The notes under the pieces are model-generated. The model was not told where the DNA came from. It did no database searches and worked only from the letters and a program-made list of their open reading frames with translations. This document shows, piece after piece, positions 12,342 through 23,244 of a stretch of 64,000 nt of DNA. Within the stretch, counting starts at the first letter, position 1, and each line of letters begins with the position of its first letter. The translations under genes and the position numbers were made by a program. Source of the DNA: Nectonema munidae (lineage: Eukaryota; Nematomorpha; Nectonematoida; Nectonematidae). Where the stretch lies: positions 372,001-436,000 of the forward strand of contig JAUIRK010000907.1 in NCBI GenBank assembly GCA_030549495.1, given 5' to 3'.

Positions 12342-12646
12342 TCAGTAAAGGTATCTATAGTAGGAGTAACGCGGATAGTAGTAGTCATAGTCATAGTAGT
12401 AGTAGCTGCGCGTGTACGGGTAGTAACTGGAGTATCTGCTGTAGTACGGCAGGGACAGGTCGTCGTAGCTTCTCCTTGAGTAGGGCGAGTAGTAGCTGCT
12501 GGGGCTTCCATACGAATATGGATACAGTCCACTGTACAAGCTCTGCAAACACACCAATCAAATACCGCTGTCGCATGGAATAGAAAAAGTTCGAAAAGGC
12601 TTACACTGTAGTAGGGTCGAGTTGAGGTGTGATAGCAGCAAACCAT
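12342..12646 (-). CDS. Small tyrosine-rich protein, two exons (hypothetical)
   Basis: Exon 1 is 12646-12605 (ATG, 14 codons: MVCCYHTSTRPYYS). Exon 2 is 12542-12342 and ends at TGA. The 62-nt intron starts GTAAGC and ends TTTGCAG, and the join keeps phase 0. The product is 80 residues with about 30 Tyr, plus many Ser, Pro and Arg (runs such as SSYYSPYSRRSYDD and RSYYYYDYDYYYPRYSYY). The segment is clearly richer in G+C than its surroundings. A polyadenylation signal lies about 90 nt downstream. I know no named family. Tyr-rich, low-complexity proteins occur in arthropod cuticle, eggshell and adhesive secretions, which is only an analogy. No signal peptide is visible, so a further upstream exon may exist. 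The opposite-strand open frame here is a shadow. Confidence 0.6.
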
Positions 12647-12677
12647 TGCGCTGTTTTTTCAAGCTAAATCAGTTAGA

Positions 12678-12851
12678 ACATAACGAAGGAGTATACAACA
12701 AAAATGGCGTAGACGGTCTATCGCCCGCAAAGTGGTGCTAACAGTTTTTTAAAAAAATTTAGAATCTGAATGTAAAGGGGACAATAGGGGACTTTGATCG
12801 TAACCCTTTGAGGACCAGTGGGGCCTAATTTCACAAGAAATGAAAATCATT
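12678..12851. repeat. Dispersed direct repeat, copy B
   Basis: Partner of 11711-11883, lying 967 bp further on. It runs into the palindromic MITE at 12801-12927. Confidence 0.85.
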
Positions 12852-12927
12852 TGCTTAAAATATATAAATAAACTCCATTGAAAGAAAAAACATACGATTA
12901 GTCCAAAATTTCGGTCCTCAAAGGGTA
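12801..12927. mobile_element. Palindromic MITE with TAACCCTTTGAGGACC arms
   Basis: The left arm at 12801-12816 and the right arm at 12913-12927 are an exact inverted pair of about 15 bp. The CCC/GGG next to TAA resembles piggyBac-type ends, but a clean TTAA duplication is not preserved. Confidence 0.65.
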
Positions 12928-12999
12928 AACTGGTTGATTTATCGTATCCAAGAAAAATCAGACATGCTCATTTGATATGAAATTACCCTAAAACCAACA

Positions 13000-13107
13000 A
13001 ATCGTCTGACATTACATAAATAAAATCGTCTGGGTTTATTAGGGCTTTTTAATACGAATCTTCTGCTTTACATTAGGTATCGTCTGATTATTCTGTTTGT
13101 TAACGGG
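13000..13107. mobile_element. Decayed TTAACCC-type MITE fragment
   Basis: The motifs ATAAAATCGTCTG, TTTTTAATACGAATCTTCTG, CTTTACATTAGGTATCGTC and a final AACGGG match, inverted, the left half of the MITE at 51809-52064. The right TTAA has drifted. Confidence 0.6.
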
Positions 13108-14355
13108 TTATTAAGGAATGATAGGGCACTAGTGTTCCATAAGATACAATTTGTTTATGGCATTCTATCGCTTAATAAAAAGATTATTTAACTAACTAAA
13201 GTACTACTGGAACCAAAATATTTAGCGCGAAGTTTTATAAAAGCACGCACAAAATCTCAATGATATGATAGGAATCAAAAGGTTAGCTTTAAAGGTATTA
13301 TACACAAAAAAGATGACAAAAACTGATAAACCCAAAATCTACTTTAACATCACATGAGCACAGGAAGAAATTTTAAGTTTCACAGTGAGCAAGTGTCTCT
13401 CCAACTTTTTGTTTTGAAATTAGTACGTTAGTTGATTAGTGATCTGTTAATAGTTCAGTAATGAGCTAGATAGAAAAACATTTGGAGGTTAGAAATTGTT
13501 TTAAGTTTTAAATGACGGCTAATGCTTCAAACCTACAGTGATGCCGTTTTGGAAACCCTAGCTTCACTGAATACAGCACATGGAGCAGAGATGGGTTTAA
13601 TTCGAACGCACTATACTACAGAATTGCTAGTAAATACTAAATATATATGACTTGACTGTTTAATGAAATAGCAAAGTCCTCTCGTCTGGGATGACCGGTC
13701 GACAAATATAGGACACAATGACGGTGACTGGGCTTGGTGATGACAGAAACAAAACACTCATAGTAGTAAGTCGCGACAAAACGAACAAGAAAGAAAGTGC
13801 GAAGGAGACACTTACGTGAGAGGAGAAGTGCTAAGTGAAGAACGAAATTAATGGATGAGAGAGAAAGAGGATGCGAAGGCACAGCAGTGACGAGAAGTGA
13901 CGACGATGAATTTTGTTGCCAACGGTCGTATACACTTTATCATTACGAACATCTGAAATCACATATGGCAAAGAAATACGGCCTAACCTTGCAATTTTTG
14001 TAATGAAATATATTTAGATTGATGACAACAAGAGTAGAGAATGTATGCCGATGTTCACCATTACTGTGTAGCCAACGAAAATATCATGAACCTTGAAATT
14101 AAGGTTGAAGTTCTTTGCATTGACGAACGCGTATCGGAATCACAACATTCACTCATGCCGCGAAATGATAAATCTTTGCGAAGATAATTTTTGTTTTTGT
14201 TGGAGATCAATACTTTTTTTCCAATTTTTCAGCTATATGTGATCTAAATAGCCTACTAAATATTACATCTGGAAAATAGAGTACTGGCTGAAAAATATTA
14301 TCCTCTTGCAAACAACTATTCCCCTTTTCTTTTTTTAGAAACCAAAAAATTGCAC
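13108..14355. other. No gene seen
   Basis: No recognisable family. The short minus-strand frame at 13637-13882 has no supporting splice sites or known motif. Confidence 0.4.
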
Positions 14356-14440
14356 TACTATATAGCGGAACCTGTCTTAGCGGTCACCTTGATAGAGCGA
14401 TGGCCTGTCTACAGCGACCACTCTCAAAATCTCGATTCAG
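14356..14440. mobile_element. Possible pogo/Tigger-type terminal fragment
   Basis: Repeated short blocks AGCGGAACCTGTCTTAGCGG and CCTGTCTACAGCGACCAC follow the pattern of Tigger ends, where GGACC/CGGTCACC units recur. No transposase or second end was found, so this is tentative. Confidence 0.35.
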
Positions 14441-15114
14441 TATGAATACGAGTAGAACCCTAATAGAATGGTCACTTATCTGTGAGGGTTATTTTCAATG
14501 GGTCCTACGTCTGTCCGTTATACACAGATTTCACAAGATGAGGTCGGCCTGAAAATTTTTTATCAAAATTTTAGGTCCAATATTAATTTTAAAAAAAATG
14601 GACCATCATGAAAAAACATGGGACATACGTGTCTCTATCGTCCATAAGTATAAAATTGTACAAAATTCAAAATTTTATTTAAAAATCAAATATTTTCACA
14701 AAAAGACTTAGCTTTCTTTTTTTTTGGTGATCAACCTTGAAACAATTTCGAGTCTTGGTATTACATAAATAAACGCCACACTTTTTCTACATTCTCTACA
14801 TCGACCTCTTGTGGAGCCGGTCCCTCAAAAGGGTGCTCGCTTTTTTTGGTTATTATTTTTTTTTTTTTTTAAAAAAAAAATTTTCTGAATGTTTTTTTTT
14901 TCTACAACAAAATATAAAAAAAGTTTTGACAATTTCATCTCTGAATTCAAGACTTGAAAGAACACGTTTCGTCTTTGAAAAGCTTCAATATACTTATTTT
15001 GTATATAATATAATAGTTAAGAGCAATTTCGATTAATTCAAAAAAATTCTCAAATAGTATTTATGCTTTGATTTCCTATCAAAGGGGGTATACGATATCA
15101 TCTGACCCATAAGG
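14441..15114. other. No gene seen; homopolymer-rich
   Basis: Contains T and A runs near 14850-14885 and no supported gene. The part closest to 15114 may be the 3' end of the piggyBac copy. Confidence 0.35.
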
Positions 15115-15972
15115 TCAGTGGAAATAAAAAACACCTCCCATATATTTATTGTACTCAGAAACTATAAAAGGATATTTGATTATTTTCTTTAACTTTACTC
15201 CCTTTTTTTCCCTTAAAACTAAATTATTTGATTTTGGGTCAATAAAGTTTGAAATTATATATACTGAATTGTTATCCTTCAATTTTATTACACCAACACC
15301 TTTGCAAACAAAAAAGTCTGAATCCCCTCTATGCAAGGTTTTATCTGGAACAAAGTTTTGGGGCATATGTTTTCTGTTTTTTCTATCTCTTCCACATGAA
15401 TATATTTTCTGCCTTTTCAAATAATGGAACAGTGTAGGAGAAGAAAAAAAATTGTCCATATATATTTCTACATTACTACCAATTAGAGATTTTGTGAGAG
15501 TTTTGACACTCGTTTTCCTGAAAAGTCATTACTTTGTCCCTTACTTTTACCTGTATACAAATATGATTCAAACAAGTATCCAGTTTTTCTATCACACCTT
15601 GCCCATAACTTGAATCCCCATTTTACAGGCTTATTTTTTATATATTGTTTCAATTAACCATGACCCTTAAACTTTATCATGTGTTGATCTACTGATTGTT
15701 GTTGTGTTGCACTCATAGATGAACAAAATGCTTTGTTGAAATGGAGAAATAAAGGTGCTACTTTGAACAAAGGATCATATTTGGGGTTATCTTTAGATAA
15801 GCAAATGGAATTATCATTAAAATGCAAAATAGAGCGTAAAAAAGGGAATCTGTCATGAGGCATCGCATTAGCAACAAATGGAACCCTCATTGTTTCAGAT
15901 GTTGGCCAATAATCTCTAATCATAGGCAATCTGTGGTACCCCATACATATATGTATACCTAATAAGTCCAGG
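15115..15972 (-). pseudogene. piggyBac transposase, interrupted at its 5' side by a hAT
   Basis: Minus-strand piggyBac coding sequence. It holds the N-side core LGIHICMGYHRLP and DYWPTSETMRVPFVANAMPH, the QQSVDQHMIKFKG motif with the first catalytic Asp, KPVKWGFKLWARCD, and DNFFSSPTLFHYLKRQKIYSC with the second catalytic Asp. It continues to SEYNKYMGGV, where the third-Asp region begins. It then ends; the Cys-rich tail is missing. One in-frame stop follows the MIKFKGHG segment, and a frame change is likely near 15500. The 5' part was split by the hAT at 15973-16480. No terminal repeats were found. Confidence 0.88.
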
Positions 15973-15997
15973 CAGTGGGGGATCCAGAAATCTTTGT

Positions 15998-16030
<33 letters not shown>

Positions 16031-16480
16031 ATACTAATATTATCAAAATATTTTACACATTTTATTAGGGAAGAAATTTGAAAACGTATGTAAATTATAT
16101 TACAAAGTCTTTTCTTCTTTCTTTTTGCTTTGAAAATCGATCAATGACTTCATCAATTTTGATTTCTATTTTAGGGTGGAGGTACATGAGAGCAAGTCCT
16201 GTTAGTCTCTCGTCGCTCATACGATTACGTAAATAGTTCTTTAAAATTCTTAAAGAACTAAAAGCTCTTTCTGCTGAACATGTAGTGATAGTAATGATCA
16301 AAAACAATATTTTTGAATAAAAAGCGAAAAAAAAAATGAAAAAGTTTTTAATGTTTAAAGTTGTTCTAAACTAAAACTTTTCATATGTAAGCTACATTTA
16401 ACAGCAACCTTAATTTTTCTTGAATAGATTGCTGGTGGGGGGTATGCATCCCCCCTATCCCCCCTCTCGGTCCATCCCTG
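15973..16480 (-). mobile_element. hAT element, 508 bp deletion derivative, inserted in piggyBac
   Basis: The ends are CAGTGGGGGATCCAGA on the left and TCTCGGTCCATCCCTG on the right. They are flanked by a perfect 8-bp duplication agtccagg (15965-15972 and 16481-16488). The only coding remnant is the C-terminal hAT dimerisation domain on the minus strand (16095-16307; TCSAERAFSSLRILKNYLRN, then LTGLALMYLHPKIEI). The catalytic part is gone. A run of 32 G lies at 15998-16029, just inside the left end. Confidence 0.9.
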
Positions 16481-16488
16481 AGTCCAGG

Positions 16489-17049
16489 GCAAACAAAAAT
16501 CAATAAAGTCAAAAAGTCAAAAAAAAATTGTTTTTGCTTAAAATTGGATCTGAGTATATTTATTAGTTTTATCACCCCTATGGTTTTGTGAAAATAATTT
16601 TTAATAGGTCAATAAAGTCAAAAAAAATTAAAAAAGTAATAAAAAAAAGTTGATAAAGTCAAAAGTGTCATACTTTAATTTTTGAAAAAAAATTTAACTT
16701 TTGTGAACTTATTTAAAAAAAAATTGTTATATTGAGCTTATATTAATCAAATAAAATGTTTATTTTCAATTTTTTTTTCAAGTTTTGTTTAGCACAACAA
16801 GTAAGTTACATAATAAAAATGGCCTGGGAAAATACGCATATAAATTAAAGACTAATAACTTCCAAGTTTATTTAAAAATTGAATTAAAATTTAACATAGT
16901 GATATATAATGTATTAATATACAGCTTATATAAATTTCAAGTAAAACTACTCTGTAAGTTTTCCTAACTTTTGTCTTAAAGTTCACTTTTATTTTTTAAT
17001 GCCATTTTAAAGGCAGAATACGCATAAAAACCTACTGACGATTAAAAAT
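16489..17049. other. AT-rich stretch with GTCAATAAAGTCA motifs, no gene seen
   Basis: Short repeats of the form TCAATAAAGTCAAAAA occur here (16500, 16610, 16650) and again at 42430-42550. They may be decayed ends of one repeat family. Nothing else was recognised. Confidence 0.35.
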
Positions 17050-17361
17050 AGAAATAAGATATTGAGCTCAATTTTACAACACTCAATTTTTTGTTAATAC
17101 CTTAATTGGGTCAATTGATCAACCTGAAAAAGCCTTTTTAATAAACTGTGAAGCTATTGATGAAAGCTTGAATAGTAAGATATTGAATGAAATCATTGAA
17201 AAAAATTTGAAGGATTTTGAAGTAGATAATAAAAATTTAGTTTTGCTTTTGACTGATGCGGCCTCATACAATATGAGCTGCGCAAATGATATGAAAAATA
17301 ATTATGAGAGACTTTTTCATCTCACTTGCTACACAACTGTAGCATGAAAGTCAAAGCCTAT
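17050..17361 (+). pseudogene. hAT transposase fragment, part before an LTR insertion
   Basis: Plus-strand reading with AFLINCEAIDESLN, LVLLLTDAASYNMS and FHLTCYTTVA. These match the central catalytic region of hAT transposases, where LLLTDAAPYM and HVTCLAH are usual. The sequence is cut at 17361 by the LTR retrotransposon and resumes at 21279. A stop follows TTVA. Confidence 0.7.
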
Positions 17362-17644
17362 TGTGGTGAATAAGGAAGATGACTGAAAGACTGGAGTTTT
17401 TATTCAACAAAATGGATAACACAAAGTGATGTAACAAGAAAAAGCGGTTGTTTATATATAATGAAATATGAATAAGTGTATGGACAATTTGTAACATAGT
17501 GACAACATTCAAATAAGAAACCAAACAAGTTTTAATAGAAAGAGATAGGGTGTAAAGTATATTCAAACATAATAATTAAAATGAGTGTTATATTCAAATG
17601 TGAAAAGAGAGAAATTACTTTCTCTGTTAAATTTGAATATTACA
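17362..17644 (-). repeat. 3' LTR of the Ty3/Gypsy element
   Basis: 283 bp, matching 21008-21273. A short purine-rich stretch next to it (17645-17652, GAGGAAGA on the minus strand) fits the polypurine tract. Confidence 0.93.
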
Positions 17645-20600
17645 ATCTTCCTCACTTAGAAGAAATCATCAACTGCAAGTCGTCTGACGGGTTTCCGTTC
17701 TCTACTCGAACGCCTAAGTCTTGAAACTTCCGGGACATCATCTTCCTCGGATAATTCTGCATGACTTGCTTCTGGACCATGTGATTCGTCTTCTTTTCCT
17801 GGATCTGATGAAGTGACTTTTGGGCACTAGGAGCTAAATGCTTTAATGCGACGGTGTTTTCATTTCCACCTTGGTATCTCACACGCGCACATTGTGGATT
17901 TACTTCCAGGATTTCCACCAATTCAACATGTGGCTTTGCTTTGGAAAGAATCGGGAATTTCTTTACCCAAGCCGTCTTGGAATCAACAAGCCATGAAGGA
18001 AGTTGTGGGTTTATCGCATTTCTTTCAAACGTAAAAATTCGTTCATGCGGCGTTTGATTTGTTGACGTGTTAAGAAGAGTTCTTAATACGTTGAGACAGT
18101 CAGGGAGAACTTCTTCCCAATTTTCGATTGGTAAGCCCAGAGTTTCATTTGCTTGAGTTATAGTTCGCCATAATATTCCGTTGTAACGTTCACACTGGGA
18201 ATTTCCTTGAGAATTGTACGCGGTTGTAAAAGTAGAAGCTATTCCTCTGCCTAAAAGAAATGATTTAAGTTCGTTCGAAAGAAACGACTTACCTCTAACA
18301 GAATGAATATATTTTGGATGCCCAAACATTGTGAACAAATCCTGTAAACAACAAATAACAGTACCTGATGACAGGTCTTTGCAAGCGTAAACGAAAGGAT
18401 ATCTTGAATATTCGTCTATAATGGTAAGAATATACTTGTTTTTCCCTTCTGATGGCAAGGGACCTTTGAAGTCAATTGACAGTCTGTCAAACGGTTTAGT
18501 GGACTTAATAATGTGATGATTACCAGAGCTGTAAAATCTTGGCTTACACTTGCTGCAAACTTGACAGTTATTTGTTAGGACCTTGATTTCCTCCATTGAA
18601 AAGGGCAAATTGTTTTCCCTTACAAAGTGATACATTCTTCTGACTCCGGGATGAATCAATCGGTTGTGCCGTTCTCGCAAATCTAGTTCATATTTAGTGA
18701 TTGAGCAGGATCATGATAATGCATCAGCTGATATGTTTTGAATTCCTGGACGATACTTGATGTCAAAAAAGAAAGAAGCTAACTCCAGGCGCCAACGAGA
18801 CATTTTATCGCTTTTGATTTTGCTTTTACCTTGTCTATCGAATATGTAAGAAACAACAACAGCTTTCTGGTCCGTCAACACTGTGAAATGCTGTCCAACT
18901 AGGAAGTGTTTTCAATGCCGGATGGCATCGATAATGGCATAAGCTTCCTTCTCCACAATATGAGCATTTTTCTCGCCTGAGTTGAGCGTTTTTGAGAAAA
19001 AAAGCAACCGGTCTTCATTCTTGTAGAAGGCAAGCAGCAATTGTTTTCTCTGAAGTATCTGTCTCCACTACAAAGGGCTTGCCATGTTCGACTGTACATA
19101 TTGGTTGAAGTTTTGATCTCTTCCTTCAAGGACTGTATTACTTCTCTTTGCTCTGTGCCCAAGGGAAAGGATGAAACTTTAGTAAGGGGTTGTATTTTAG
19201 TTGAGTAGTTACGAATCCACTTTGTATAGTATGAGAAAAATCCCATCATTCTCTGTTCCTCAAAAGATCTGCCACAAATAATCACATCGTCTAAATAAGA
19301 AAAAGTATTAACAAGTTTATTGGATGAGATGAAATTGTTAATGAAGCGTGAAAGGCAGATGCACCGTTTGTTACTCCCATGGGAATTTTCGTGAATTGGT
19401 AGAGTTTGCCGCACGCTTCAAATGCAGTATACATTCTTTCATCTTTTCCCAATTCTACTTGATAATAAGCTTCAGAAAAATCTATCAAACTAAAATACTT
19501 GAATCTTGATACTTTGGCCGCCAATTTGTTCATCTCAGGTAAAGGAAAAGCATCAGGTAAGGTATATTTATTTATAGTGCGAGAAAAATCGATTACCATT
19601 CTTTTATTTTCATTAGATTTAGGTACGAGTACTATTTGGGCTCGCCATGGAGAGTTAGATTCTTCAATGACTCCAGCCTTCAGTAAGCGTGAAATTTCAG
19701 ATTTTATAAATTCGCCATCTTTATGGTTGAACTTAGTTGTTTTTGTAACTATTGGTCGACACTTAGGTGAAAGAAACATGAAAAGTTTGGTATCAGAAAA
19801 GTCCTTGTTGATTGCACAATTGTTACGAGATTTAGAAACCCCACATTGGAACCGAAAATCCAGAGAAGCTTCCTTTCCTCCGAAACTAATTCTGATTTCT
19901 TTGTGTTTTTTTAAAAAACTCATTCCCAGAATTACTTCTTTCCATAAATCGGGTAAAACAAGAAATTCTTCATTTTCGTATTGCCTATTGTGGATTTGCA
20001 ACGAAGTTTGAACCTTACCAAGAACCTGAACTTTGAACTGACATGAAGCCATGCTAACTTGCTCTCTGCAAGGGTAGAGTTTCAGCTTTAGAGCCATTGC
20101 AGTTCTCTTATCGATAAAATTGTCAGTACTCCCAGTATCCAAGAGTGCGTGGCATTTTGCACCGTTCAGATACAAAACACTCTTCCAGTTGGATTGAGTC
20201 GAACCTGTATTGGTATTTGAAACATTCTTGAATGACGATTGACAAACCTTGCCAAAATGCCCAATTTTTCTACATTTGAAACACGTTTGAGTTTTTGCTG
20301 GACACAACTCTCTTTTGTCATTATGATGCCTCTTGCCTCCACAAAAATAGCATTTTTCATTTTTTGATGACTTTAGAAAGGAAGAACAAATCTGATTGTT
20401 GACGGAATTATCTGTAGGATCATCTTTTGAGGTTGCTGCAAGTGCCAATGAATTTGACGCATAGCTTTCCTTCCTATTGATTGCTTGTTCCATGGCTCTA
20501 GTTTGGTTGATGGCCGTTTCAAGATCCAGTTTTGGATTTTCCAAAAGCTTTGTTCGAATCGCAGTATTTCTTAGACGGAAATAAGGGCGTCTCTTATAAA

Positions 20601-21007
20601 AAGATCTTTATGCGCGTCGGCGGTATCAGCTTTGAAGTTACAGTTTATGAACAAAACCTTTAAGGACTGAAAAAAAGAATCGATAGTTTCACCAGGTTGT
20701 TAAACGCGTGTTGATAGGAGATGTCTTGCGTGCACTTCGTTTGGTGACTTGACATATGTGCTCTCTAACTGTTCAATAGCTAATTCATAACTGGTGGCGT
20801 TTTGAATGGTCTCTGCAACATCAGCACCCAGATGTAAAAACAAGAGTTTCAACTTGTCCGGATTAAGTTCTTTTAAGCAATCGAGATAGTAAGTAAATCC
20901 CCTGAACCAATGCTTCCACAGCTTTTCGCTTTGTTCGTCATCGGATGAAACGTTAAACTCTTTGGGTTTGATAATTTTGTCCATAGTTTTAAATTGTTGA
21001 ATAAAAT

Positions 21008-21273
21008 TGTGGTGAATAAGGAAGATGACTGAAAAACTGGAGTTTTTGTTCAACAAAATGGATAACACAAAGTGATGTAACAAGAAAAAGCGGTTGTTTA
21101 TATATAATGAAATATGAATAAGTGTATGGACAATTTGTAACATAGTGACAACATTCAAATAAGAAACCAAACAAGTTTTAATAAAGTATATTCAAACATA
21201 CTAATTAAAATGAGTGTTATATTCAAATGTAAAAAGAGAGAAATGACTTTCTCTGTTAAATTTGAATATTACA
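21008..21273 (-). repeat. 5' LTR of the Ty3/Gypsy element
   Basis: 266 bp. The gag ATG lies at 20984, only 23 nt inside the LTR, and no standard TGG-type tRNA primer-binding site is visible in that gap. Confidence 0.93.
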
Positions 21274-21278
21274 CCTAT

Positions 21279-21830
21279 TTTTCTGAAGTCGACGATTTAA
21301 TATCTTCAATAAAAGCTGCACAATCAAAAATAAAAAAAGGAGAAATCTTTTTAAGTCGATAGGATTTCTACCGTGTCCTGTCGTTACACGTTGGGCGACC
21401 TGGCTAAAAGCGGCATCTTACTACGCAAAGAACCTGTGTCAAGTCCGAGAAATTGTTAACAATTTCAAGAGTGATGGCGGTATTCTGGTTCAAAGGGCCA
21501 AAAATAGTGTCAATAATGCGAATTTGACTAAACAGCTTTTTATAATTGAACAAAACTATTTGAAACTGGCTCATATCGTCGAAAAATCACAAACATCCTA
21601 TTTTTCAATTCAAGACGCTTACAAAATCTTACAAGTATTAAGTTTTGAACAGGACGTTTGTGGAATTAACAAATATTTGAAGAAAAGATTTGAAAAAATT
21701 GATATTCCAAAAATCATGCGTTTAGAAAACTGTCTTATTTCACCCAGTGAATTCTTACTTTTACCTCACTTCACTGAAAATTTGATAAGGAGTTGGAAAG
21801 ACTTTTTCCCAATTTAACTTAGGCAAATTA
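21279..21830 (+). pseudogene. hAT transposase fragment, part after the LTR insertion
   Basis: Continues the hAT copy of 17050-17361. FSEVDDLISSIKAAQSK is followed, in another frame, by CPVVTRWATWLKAASYYAKN, the conserved TRW-TWL motif of hAT transposases. It runs on to FTENLIRSWKDFFPI and stop at 21817. A stop and a frameshift near 21360 show it was already decaying. No dimerisation domain is seen downstream. Confidence 0.75.
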
Positions 21831-23244
21831 ATCTTACCCCATTTTTGAAAAGTAAATGGATATGTAGGAATGTCTTCTTCTTTGCTCCAATTGAGAAGCG
21901 AACAAAATGGGACTTTCAATTTCAATGGTGAATCAATTGAATGTGGACTACTAATTTGAGCATCAAGAATTTGAATTTTTTCTATTTCATTTTCTAAATC
22001 CATTTCAATAAATTGTTGGACTTCATAATCCAATAAAAAGTCTTTCCCATCATAACTTTCTATATCACTGGTGTCAGTTAACAAACATTCCTAAATGCAA
22101 TCTTCTTTAGCAAAAAATTTCTGATACGAGGCATTATAAAATTAATACGATTTCAGAAGAATTAAAAAAGCGATTAAAAACACTCTTTAAAAGTGTACAA
22201 CGTTACCTCTAAAGATAAAAATTGAAAAAAAAGGCGGAAATACTTAAAGCATACATTGATTGAATATGAAAGGAAGTCTATAAAGCATACTAAATGATAT
22301 TCATCAAGTGCATGAGAAAACAAAACCAATTGTTTGATTTATCAGTTACACATGCACACTATCACTTGACAAGTAATGATTCAGAGTCGCAGCAATACTC
22401 TAGAATAACAAAGAATGGGGAGAGGTTGAAAAATAACTTTGAGATTTTACTACACATTCCTCATGAGCAATTATGTATTTACTTGTTCATTAGATTTAAA
22501 ATCTGAAATCGTGATTCCCAAGCTATTTCTGAGAAACGCCGATTTGACTGTTAATTTTTTTATCGCCCATCGACCATTAATGTTTTGAAAAGTGGAACAA
22601 ATAAAATAAATTTTAAAAGAGATAAACAAAAAAAAATTATTGGAGAAAGTAATTCTTATTTTGACAAGATAATAAGTATTCTAAGGCAAGAATTAAAATT
22701 AAATGAGGTTCAACAATTTATACTAAAAAATATTCATCAAGCTAATTGATATCATATACTAATTGATGCTTTCTTTACCATTTCAAGGTGTGCACTGGTT
22801 GTCACTGAGCCAAGGATTCATGAACTGGTTTCTCAAAAACAACAACAAAAGTCCCATTCAGAAGGAAGTATTAACTGATGCTTCCTTTTAAACAATAAGG
22901 AATTTCATTCTCTGCTCTTTTGTTATTTTTTGTGTTTTGTTCATACATGTTATATGATATTTTTATTCAAATATGGCATAATAATATAGGGTATATATTA
23001 ACAAAACATATAAAATAATTTATTTTTATAAATATATTTCATATATGATTTTTATTTTATATGTTATTTTGTTTTTGCGTGGAATATCTACCTATCTACA
23101 ATATAACATGCAATATCTACCTATATTCTACAACTATAACAACATTTTAAAATATTATTTTTGCTCTGTATTTTACTCTTAAATAAAAATGCTTTACGAT
23201 TTCTCTGATTTCACATGAATAAGTATACGATTTAATCAGGTGAC
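21831..23244. other. No gene seen
   Basis: An acidic minus-strand open frame of 108 codons (21761-22084) overlaps the hAT end and matches no family known to me. The rest is AT-rich with no recognisable element. Confidence 0.35.

Larger units (their letters stand above)
17362..21273 (-). mobile_element. Ty3/Gypsy LTR retrotransposon, broken
   Basis: A minus-strand LTR element of 3.9 kb. The two LTRs begin TG and end CA on the plus strand, and a perfect 5-bp target duplication cctat flanks them (17357-17361 and 21274-21278). Parts in coding order from right to left are gag (about 20984-20690), two zinc knuckles (about 20360-20240), an aspartic protease with the DTGS motif (about 20130), reverse transcriptase (about 19700-19150), RNase H (about 19150-18690) and integrase with HHCC and catalytic core (18680-17652). 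The domain order protease-RT-RNase H-integrase defines Ty3/Gypsy. The LTRs differ at about five positions plus one short length difference, roughly 2%, so the insertion is fairly recent. The coding region is nevertheless broken in several places (about four or more). It sits inside an older hAT copy. Confidence 0.95.

Noticed and set aside
12311-12583. Plus-strand open frame rich in Ser and Cys
   Set aside because: It is the antisense shadow of the Tyr-rich exon; splice sites and polyadenylation signal support the minus strand.
19499-20011. Plus-strand open frame of 170 codons
   Set aside because: Antisense to the reverse transcriptase region of the Ty3/Gypsy element; a shadow.
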